From Myxococcales bacterium (GTDB lineage Bacteria > Myxococcota_C > UBA6777), in NCBI GenBank assembly GCA_027005175.1, contig JALTMC010000118.1:1-6501 (forward strand): a DNA stretch of 6,501 bases, read 5' to 3'. How positions within the stretch are numbered: position 1 is the stretch's first letter; each line of letters opens with the position of its first letter. Positions 1 through 5,192 of this stretch are shown here, in pieces. The notes under the pieces were generated by a model. The model was not told the DNA's origin. It worked only from the letters and a program-made list of their open reading frames with translations, and ran no database searches. The position numbers were made by a program, and so were the translations under genes.

Positions 1-1065
1 GCGTTCGCGAGCCGTCTTTGTGAGAGTTTGTCCTATGAAGTCTTTGAAGTGCTGGGGTTCTGATGCGGGGAGACCAAGTGTGATCACCCGTCCATTGACG
101 CGGACAGCGGGTTGTTTGTCTTCACAAAGAAACAGGTCGGAGGCGTGCCAGGTGTCCATGTAGGCCAGCAGAGTGCTGATGGTTTCTTGTGTATTAAGAG
201 CTTCGTGGAGTTGGGGTGGAATGGCGAGCTGGATCTCCACTTCTGGCAACACAGGGTCATGCAAAGAAAAGGCTGCCAGGCTCTCGTGGGTGTGATCTTC
301 CACCACCATATCGTCCAGATCCGTGATAAATTCATGTTCAGCAGAGCCATCGATGGGCGTGATCTGCCATACAGGCTCCAAGGAAAGGGGCAATCCATCA
401 ATGGGGATGTGTTGCAAGGTGTACAGTATGTTTTCGTACAGAGGGGTGATGTGACTGGTGTGGTCCGCTTCCATTAAAAAGAGACTCCACAGCACCACCA
501 GAGCTTGTTGGGTGGTGTCTTTTATTCGATCAGGGATCACGGTTTGCCCCTGTTGGTAGGGAGCGAGTTCATCTTCGGCTCTACCACCCATCAGCTGAAG
601 GACTTCCTGATTCGCGTTGATCTTTATTGTCGTGGGGTAGGGGAAAATCGTCTGAAATAAAAAGTTGATCAGAAAGGGGTCGGGAGTACGAGCAAGTCCG
701 TATCGAAGCAAAAATGCGACGGGTAGACGCTCGGGGGCGATGAGGGGACTCTCGATATGCTCTCGCCAGGAAAAAGTAAACTCACCGCTTCGAATGGCAA
801 ACAACTCAGCGATCTCCCTGACAAAGAGACCGATGCGTTCACGTTCATCCAGGTCAGCCATATTGGGGGACAAGGAGCCATAATTTTTCTGCATTCCGAC
901 AAGGCTGCCATCTTGGTAGCTGAGGGCATGTTGTACATTGTGTCCATCGATATTGAGTTCACCCGTAAAAGGTATCTGAGCGGCGAGAGCCAACAAAAGA
1001 GGGCATGTCATCTCTTCAATTCTTCCTGAAAAGATGGGGCCATAAGAAGATGACGAAATCTGCAT
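1..1065 (-). CDS. DUF4388 domain fused to a PilT/GspE-type ATPase N-terminal domain (3' end outside window)
   Basis: An open frame starts at ATG 1065-1063 and runs 355 codons without a stop to base 1, so the C-terminus is missing. Residues about 9-100 look like DUF4388 (PATAN-type): FSGRIEE, PLLLALA, FTGEL, a YQDGSLVG motif, then a helical part ending RSGEFTFSW. Residues 101-290 are a less recognisable linker with acidic stretches. Residues about 293-355 resemble the N-terminal domain of PilT-family twitching or secretion ATPases: a helix, HASDLFL (308-313; family ASDLHL), then VRVNGRV (321-327; family RINGEL). The Walker A, Asp/His-box and Walker B motifs of PilT would lie beyond the left edge. 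PilT ATPases power type IV pilus retraction at the inner membrane; DUF4388 is thought to be a protein-interaction or regulatory module. The start is fixed by AGGA seven bases upstream and a stop codon nine codons upstream. Domain calls are from motif memory; the ATPase role is inferred. Confidence 0.82.
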   Translation of the reverse strand, partial: MQISSSSYGPIFSGRIEEMTCPLLLALAAQIPFTGELNIDGHNVQHALSYQDGSLVGMQKNYGSLSPNMADLDERERIGLFVREIAELFAIRSGEFTFSWREHIESPLIAPERLPVAFLLRYGLARTPDPFLINFLFQTIFPYPTTIKINANQEVLQLMGGRAEDELAPYQQGQTVIPDRIKDTTQQALVVLWSLFLMEADHTSHITPLYENILYTLQHIPIDGLPLSLEPVWQITPIDGSAEHEFITDLDDMVVEDHTHESLAAFSLHDPVLPEVEIQLAIPPQLHEALNTQETISTLLAYMDTWHASDLFLCEDKQPAVRVNGRVITLGLPASEPQHFKDFIGQTLTKTARER

Positions 1066-1071
1066 TCGATA

Positions 1072-1077
1072 GTCCTG
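1072..1077 (-). promoter_or_regulatory. Ribosome binding site of the DUF4388-PilT gene
   Basis: On the minus strand CAGGAC lies seven bases before ATG 1065. The AGGA core at good spacing supports this start over the internal ATG at residue 19, which would cut into the DUF4388 domain. Confidence 0.6.
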
Positions 1078-1138
1078 TGGGAGCTTGAGTCATTGACGGG
1101 TGGTTGGATCCTCTCCCACCCGATCCGCTTGATTCAGT

Positions 1139-1172
1139 CTGCGGCTTCACCCCTACGGGGCTGCCTACGCAG
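1139..1172. repeat. Nested inverted repeat, possible hairpin or interspersed repeat
   Basis: CTGCG (1139-1143) pairs with CGCAG (1168-1172), GC (1144-1145) with GC (1163-1164), and CCCC (1150-1153) with GGGG (1157-1160) around a TAC loop. The internal bulges make it an imperfect, three-part stem. It is followed on the plus strand by a CGCTTCGCTTTCGCTG stretch (1175-1190) with internal repetition. The make-up resembles short intergenic repeats seen in many bacterial genomes, but only one copy is in the window. Confidence 0.4.
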
Positions 1173-1375
1173 TCGCGCTTCGCTTTCGCTGTAAATTCTA
1201 CCGGGCTCGTGATCGGGAAGGGGTTTTCCGCGACTTTTGGTAAAGATCCTATGTCCCGTTTGGGAGCACCCTGTCAGGGTAGAATGTTACTGCTTTTTGT
1301 GCAAGAGTTCGAGAGTTCCTCTCTTCAAGACGGCCTCCCAAGGTGCTCGTGTGCTTTTTTAATCCATGTTGCTTT

Positions 1376-3913
1376 TCAGGTCGCCTTTGCAGTGTCAACC
1401 TTTTGATACGCTTGGGAGTTGTTTGCTTCGACATTGGGTCTTTGCCGGATAGGATACCATCCCAAAAGGCTCAACAAAAACAACCCTGGCCAAAGGGGAA
1501 GGGGATGGGGGTTGGGTGTGCTTTGGCATTGGCAGCCGCCTGCCGAGGGGGGGCGGCCCGCCGACAAGAATGTGAGTGTGCGGGTTGTTTTGAGGGTTGT
1601 GCCATCGATACGGGCTGTGAGTTCCTCCATCGAGGGAATATTTGGGGCAGTCACTGTTGCTCTATAGAGTCCAGGTGTGATGGTTTTTATGGCTGAAATA
1701 CGCCCCGATTTAAGCTGCAATGTGATCGGGAGGGAGCGACGAATGGGGACTCCTTCGCTGTCTTTGGGGATGATATAGATATGGGTTTGTGAGCGACCGT
1801 CAGCCGGTAACTCTTCCAACAACAAGCCTAGTGTTGAGCGTTTCGGATCAACAGATCGCTGTGAGCTTTGGTGTCGAGTTCGTAGGGCGGACAGTATATC
1901 GAGCTTTCCAAAGCCCCATCCTTTTTGGTATGTGGCTCCATCCTGTGTGTACTTGTCTGTGGATGCGCTGCGAATTAACAAGTGACGCATCATCTCTGTG
2001 TCAAGCTTTGGAAAGGCTTGTAGTAAGAGTGCGATTCCTCCGGTAACATGGGGTGCTGCTTGACTTGTTCCCTGTGATGCGCGGTAAGGCCCATCAGCAA
2101 CTTGTGATGATGAATCGGAGGGGGCAAACCCTGATATGGGTGCCACCACAAACAATCCTGGGGCTGTGATCTCTGGTTTGGGGCGTCCATCTCGGGTCGG
2201 GCCGGGGCTTGAAAAATCAGAGAGTTTTCCCACCGTAAAAGAGCGTTGCTTGACATCTCCATCTGCACTTCGCCAGCCGCTGCGACTGTTGAAAGAGCCC
2301 ACAGTGATGACAGCTTCTGAGGAGGCGGGAATGCCGATCAACATCTCCTGGGTTTGGAGCGTTCCCCACCGAGCGGAGAAGCCATCAGGTATAACGGCTT
2401 CTGTGATCCAGGCATCAAAGCGCTGTGCTTTTCCCTCCAGCCGAATCTTCCAGTCTCCTACCGGTAGGTGCATCTTGTCCCGGCTGGAGATCATGATTGT
2501 GACGTTGCGACTGGGGATAGGCAGACTGTGCTTCTGTTGGGTGAGTGCGATCAAGCTGGTGGCTCTCTCTTGAACACTTTTGGAGGGGCTTGTCTCTGAG
2601 AAGGGGCCAACAGGTTCACCTGTAGGTGGGTATACCATGAGCTTGAGCTGGCTCTCTTCTGGAAACCAAAGCTCTATCGTGACTCGAAGGGGTGATGAGG
2701 AGACCTTTGATTCCCCGGGAACTTTGAGGATAAGATCCAGGGACTGGTTCTCATTTAACCAGCCTCTTGCGTGGATCTGGGATTGTCCCTCATTGCCCGC
2801 AGAGGCGACAAGGATCTGACCCCGTTTGCCTTTTCCACTGAATGTCGCAAGAGCACGCTCGAGTAAGGAACTGCCATCATGTCCACCTTGCTGTCCTCCA
2901 AGAGAAAGGTTGATGACATAAGGCTTTTTGAGACGTTTGGCCGACGCATGGATAAATGCGATGCCTTGCAATACATCAGCGCTGTCAAACTCTCGACTTT
3001 CTTTTCGAAGTCCTTTGACGACAATTAAATCAGCGCGTGGAGCAATCCCCAAATAGTTTGAACTTTTTTGATCTGGCATTCTGCCATTGCCTGCGGCAAT
3101 CCCAGAGATATGTGTGCCATGACCTAGCTGATCTTCATGGCCAAGTGGCTTCTTGGCTTGGAGTGCCTTGTTGATCTGGACTTGGTTAAAGACCCTGGGA
3201 GCTTTGCCTGTGATTGGGGAAACCAGAGAGAAATCCAGGATGGATATTATGCGAGTCGTGCCGTCTGTGTGGCGAAAAGCGGGGTGGCGGTAATCGACCC
3301 CTGTGTCAATGATACCGATGAGCACGCCCCTTCCATCAAGCCCATATCGCAAGCGTGCTGCGGGGGCCTGTACCATCGGAGCGCTGACGTTTAAATGAGG
3401 CTGTAAGGGGCGACTCAGCTCTGCTGCATACAGTTTTTTGAGGGATTGTAGTGCGGGAATGCTTTGCAAAGGTAGCCAGCCCGCGATAATGGAGCCGGTG
3501 TGTGATGTGCTCTCCAGCCCGAGGGGCTTTAAGGCTTCGACAGTACCGCGATAATCAAGCAGCACCCGAAGTCCTATTTTGTGGGAAGACAAGCGCCACA
3601 AGGTTCTGGGAAGCAGCAACGTGGCCCAGCGAAGCTGTGGATTGGCCAAGAACAGTTGGGGAGGTTGTGCTTGAAACAAAGAAGGGGAAAGCAGAGGGGA
3701 TGATGTGAACGATTGCAACACGCGATGCAGATGAGCGGGAAGTTCGCGATGTTGTTGAACAGCCTGGAGCCACAAGCGCAACCGGGGTCCCCACTCTGTG
3801 GGGTGAGAGCGAGGTGGTGTGGAAGAGGTCGGAGGCAAGGGGGAGCGGCAATGGAGCAGACTCCCCATCAAAAACAGAACCCAGCACAGGACAACAAACC
3901 TTCGAAACATCAT
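1376..3913 (-). CDS. Secreted S8 (subtilisin-type) serine protease with MYXO-CTERM-like tail
   Basis: This 845-residue protein should be an exported endopeptidase. Residues 1-22 form a signal sequence (MMFRR, hydrophobic core, SLLHC); Cys22 makes a lipoprotein possible, though His before it is atypical. Residues 85-175 look like a propeptide-like region. The S8 triad is intact: Asp203 (GIIDTGVD), His265 (GHGTHISG) and Ser617 (GTSQAAPHV); Asn374 (ASAGNEG) is the expected oxyanion residue. About 160 residues (378-540), largely beta-like, are inserted before the final catalytic segment, as in some Csp-type subtilases. Residues about 693-785 resemble an Ig-like (invasin-type) domain with ADGRSQTHIYI. 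Residues 792-825 run GGCQC, a Pro-rich spacer, a hydrophobic stretch and RQR, the layout of a MYXO-CTERM sorting tail, but 20 residues follow. A stop codon three codons upstream restricts the start to ATG 3913 or ATG 3910. AGGAGG lies 16 bases upstream, longer than usual. The substrate is unknown. Confidence 0.93.
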   Translation of the reverse strand: MMFRRFVVLCWVLFLMGSLLHCRSPLPPTSSTPPRSHPTEWGPRLRLWLQAVQQHRELPAHLHRVLQSFTSSPLLSPSLFQAQPPQLFLANPQLRWATLLLPRTLWRLSSHKIGLRVLLDYRGTVEALKPLGLESTSHTGSIIAGWLPLQSIPALQSLKKLYAAELSRPLQPHLNVSAPMVQAPAARLRYGLDGRGVLIGIIDTGVDYRHPAFRHTDGTTRIISILDFSLVSPITGKAPRVFNQVQINKALQAKKPLGHEDQLGHGTHISGIAAGNGRMPDQKSSNYLGIAPRADLIVVKGLRKESREFDSADVLQGIAFIHASAKRLKKPYVINLSLGGQQGGHDGSSLLERALATFSGKGKRGQILVASAGNEGQSQIHARGWLNENQSLDLILKVPGESKVSSSPLRVTIELWFPEESQLKLMVYPPTGEPVGPFSETSPSKSVQERATSLIALTQQKHSLPIPSRNVTIMISSRDKMHLPVGDWKIRLEGKAQRFDAWITEAVIPDGFSARWGTLQTQEMLIGIPASSEAVITVGSFNSRSGWRSADGDVKQRSFTVGKLSDFSSPGPTRDGRPKPEITAPGLFVVAPISGFAPSDSSSQVADGPYRASQGTSQAAPHVTGGIALLLQAFPKLDTEMMRHLLIRSASTDKYTQDGATYQKGWGFGKLDILSALRTRHQSSQRSVDPKRSTLGLLLEELPADGRSQTHIYIIPKDSEGVPIRRSLPITLQLKSGRISAIKTITPGLYRATVTAPNIPSMEELTARIDGTTLKTTRTLTFLSAGRPPSAGGCQCQSTPNPHPLPLWPGLFLLSLLGWYPIRQRPNVEANNSQAYQKVDTAKAT

Positions 3914-3925
3914 AGAAAGTCAGGT

Positions 3926-3935
3926 CTCTCCTCCT
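3926..3935 (-). promoter_or_regulatory. Strong but distant Shine-Dalgarno of the protease gene
   Basis: On the minus strand AGGAGGAGAG ends 12 bases before ATG 3913, and the AGGAGG core ends 16 bases before it. An in-frame TGA lies between this site and the ATG, so no closer in-frame start exists. The spacing is longer than the usual 5-9 bases. Confidence 0.5.
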
Positions 3936-3959
3936 GGGTGACGTCTCTCTCCCCCACAA

Positions 3960-4049
3960 GAATGGTGAGAGGAAGGCTTACGACGCCTTCGCGACAGGTC
4001 ACAACGATTTCGGGGAGCGTCCCACAACAGGTGAATGGTGAGGGGAAGG
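3960..4049. repeat. Imperfect 17-bp direct repeat, two copies 73 bp apart
   Basis: GAATGGTGAGAGGAAGG at 3960-3976 recurs at 4033-4049 with one mismatch (A to G). Similarity extends outward: both copies are preceded by CCCACAA within a few bases and followed by a TTA and CG-rich bases. The right-hand copy abuts the stop codon of the membrane-protein gene, and the left-hand copy is followed by ACGACGCC, which echoes its arginine tract. This looks like a small local duplication of the 3' end of that gene. No intrinsic terminator with a T-run is visible in the 136-bp gap. Confidence 0.6.
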
Positions 4050-5111
4050 TTAGCGTCGTCGCCGTCGCCGTCGCCGTCGTCGTCGCCGTCGTCGTTTGTT
4101 CTTGGCTTCTTCGGCTTTGCGCTTGGCCTCTTCTTGCTTCTTTTTGGCGGCCAATGCTTTCTGCTTGGCCTCTTCTTGGGCCTGTTTTTTGGCACGCAAA
4201 CGAGCGGCAGCGATCTCTTTTTGAGTTTGATCGTACTCTTCGAACTGTTCTCCGAGTTTGTCGTGAATGCTCGCGACAGACAGCCGCAAGGTCTTGCTTT
4301 CAAACAGCCAGGGAGAGTTTCCGATGTGTTGGTTGGCCACCATAAAGTTGAAGAAGGCTGACACCCACAAGATATGAAAGGCCGTATAGAATGTGGGAAC
4401 AGCCGCGTTTTGGTAGAAGAAGATAATAATCAAGCCAAAGAGTAAGCTGGATGAGATCGCCATTCCGATCAAGGGATTGAAGTAGATCGCGGGAAAGCCA
4501 ATCACACCAACAATGACAGCGAGGAGTAGTGCTCGCATGATGGTATTTTTGGGATTCTGGCGATCAACGGCCTTGATCGTCACAAACAAGAAGATCCCTT
4601 CCAGCACGAGGGTTAAACCCAGAAAGATGAGGAAGGCCAGGAACATGGCACTCTGGCCAGACTTCTTCTCTTTGACGAGGTTGGTTTGGCAAGCGTTTAT
4701 CTTGCGCAGGTCACATTTGGCTGCTTTGATGCAGTTGTAGTAACTCTTGGTACCACTCTGGCGAACCGCAAAGATAGGTACACACTGGGTCGCCACCTGG
4801 TTGGTGAGAGCGTTGAACTTCTTGAACAAGCCTCCGGGGTGATAGCATGCTGATGTGGCATGACCCGGAGCTTGGACGCAGTATTTCCCCACACCACAAT
4901 CTTTGCGCTCGCTCTCTTTCTTACAAGAGATGGTTCTTTTGGATTTCCCTTCTTCTACAATAACTTTGTGTCCATATGTACCAATGATCTTGTCCCGGCA
5001 CGTCTGTAGATTATCAAGGTAATCTTGGCATGTCGGTGAGGTACATCCCTGAGACAACACCATCACACAGAGAGTCGACAGCAATAAAAGTACTAGGTGC
5101 GTTCTCTTCAT
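4050..5111 (-). CDS. Membrane protein with Cys-rich ectodomain, charged helix and poly-Arg tail
   Basis: I do not recognise a named family for this 353-residue protein. Residues 1-22 form a signal sequence ending LSQGC, a plausible lipobox with Cys23. Residues 24-141 are a hydrophilic ectodomain with ten further cysteines (28, 38, 63, 72, 78, 89, 110, 127, 133, 141), enough for five disulfides. Four hydrophobic segments follow at about 154-181, 191-211, 213-233 and 238-258. Residues about 284-339 form an Ala/Lys/Glu/Gln-rich helix like the TolA stalk or other coiled coils, and residues 340-353 are 14 arginines ending the protein. GAGGA lies eight bases before ATG 5111, which fixes the start, and a promoter sits just upstream. 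Four membrane passes would put the basic tail on the same side as the ectodomain, against the positive-inside rule, so one segment may be re-entrant or the N-terminal signal may matter. A structural or scaffold role in the envelope is only a guess. Confidence 0.9.
   Translation of the reverse strand: MKRTHLVLLLLSTLCVMVLSQGCTSPTCQDYLDNLQTCRDKIIGTYGHKVIVEEGKSKRTISCKKESERKDCGVGKYCVQAPGHATSACYHPGGLFKKFNALTNQVATQCVPIFAVRQSGTKSYYNCIKAAKCDLRKINACQTNLVKEKKSGQSAMFLAFLIFLGLTLVLEGIFLFVTIKAVDRQNPKNTIMRALLLAVIVGVIGFPAIYFNPLIGMAISSSLLFGLIIIFFYQNAAVPTFYTAFHILWVSAFFNFMVANQHIGNSPWLFESKTLRLSVASIHDKLGEQFEEYDQTQKEIAAARLRAKKQAQEEAKQKALAAKKKQEEAKRKAEEAKNKRRRRRRRRRRRRRR
4053..4094 (-). repeat. 14-codon arginine (CGN) tract at the gene's 3' end
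   Basis: Fourteen consecutive arginine codons directly precede the TAA stop: nine CGA, four CGG and one CGC. At DNA level it is a near-perfect trinucleotide repeat varying only at the third base. Such tracts can change length by slippage, yet the mixed codons argue that the arginine run itself may be maintained. Confidence 0.95.
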
Positions 5112-5119
5112 TTCTCGTT

Positions 5120-5124
5120 TCCTC
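5120..5124 (-). promoter_or_regulatory. Ribosome binding site of the membrane-protein gene
   Basis: Minus-strand GAGGA ends eight bases before ATG 5111, a normal spacing that supports this start. Confidence 0.7.
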
Positions 5125-5163
5125 GGATCCTATCGAATGAGCTTTCCGCTTCGTTGGAGGCGG

Positions 5164-5192
5164 ATTGTAGCTATAGTTGTAAACAGGGTCAA
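5164..5192 (-). promoter_or_regulatory. Sigma70-type promoter for the membrane-protein gene
   Basis: On the minus strand TTGACC (5192-5187, five of six consensus bases) is followed after exactly 17 bases by TACAAT (5169-5164, five of six). Transcription would begin near 5155-5157, giving a leader of about 45 bases before ATG 5111. The -35 box overlaps the TGA stop (5191-5189) of the upstream gene. It implies that the membrane-protein gene, and possibly the protease after it, can be transcribed independently of the upstream gene. No operator-like palindrome is obvious around it. Confidence 0.72.

Larger units (their letters stand above)
1066..1375. other. 310-bp gene-free gap with several short inverted repeats
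   Basis: This stretch separates the protease stop from the DUF4388-PilT start. I see no convincing coding sequence on either strand. It holds three short inverted repeats: 1139-1172 (nested), 1268-1280 (ACCCT, 3-base loop, AGGGT) and 1311-1323 (GAGAG, 3-base loop, CTCTC). None is followed by a T-run on the minus strand, so none is a clear intrinsic terminator for the protease gene. A minus-strand TAGAAT (1200-1195) resembles a -10 box but has no matching -35. The gap is long enough for a 5' leader or an interspersed repeat; which one cannot be told from this window. Confidence 0.5.

Noticed and set aside
1195-1200. TAGAAT as a -10 box for the ATPase gene
   Set aside because: No -35-like hexamer lies 16-18 bases upstream; that region is C-rich.
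1268-1280. ACCCTGTCAGGGT hairpin as the terminator of the protease gene
   Set aside because: The stem is only five pairs and no T-run follows on the minus strand.
1370-1398. TTGACA on the minus strand (1398-1393) as a -35 box for the ATPase gene
   Set aside because: At 17 or 18 bases downstream the sequence is AAAGCA or AAGCAA, which is no acceptable -10 box.
1104-1406. Plus-strand open frame of 100 codons in the gap between protease and ATPase genes
   Set aside because: It has low-complexity, repeat-like composition, no ribosome binding site of note, overlaps the protease end and has no recognisable domain.
1249-1434. Minus-strand 61-codon frame overlapping the protease C-terminus
   Set aside because: It overlaps the protease in another frame, its basic composition follows from the local DNA, and no ribosome site or family is apparent. 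It might be the original basic tail of the protease after a frame shift, but nothing else supports that.
2136-2573. Plus-strand 145-codon open frame
   Set aside because: It is antisense to the protease catalytic domain and has no recognisable protein features.
3920-4303. Minus-strand 127-codon frame with Asp/Gly-rich repeat
   Set aside because: It is a shifted frame of the membrane-protein gene; the Asp/Gly run is the CGN tract read out of frame.
3713-4345. Plus-strand 210-codon open frame across the protease start and the poly-Arg tract
   Set aside because: It is antisense to two well-supported genes; its Val/Ala repeat is just the complement of the CGN tract.
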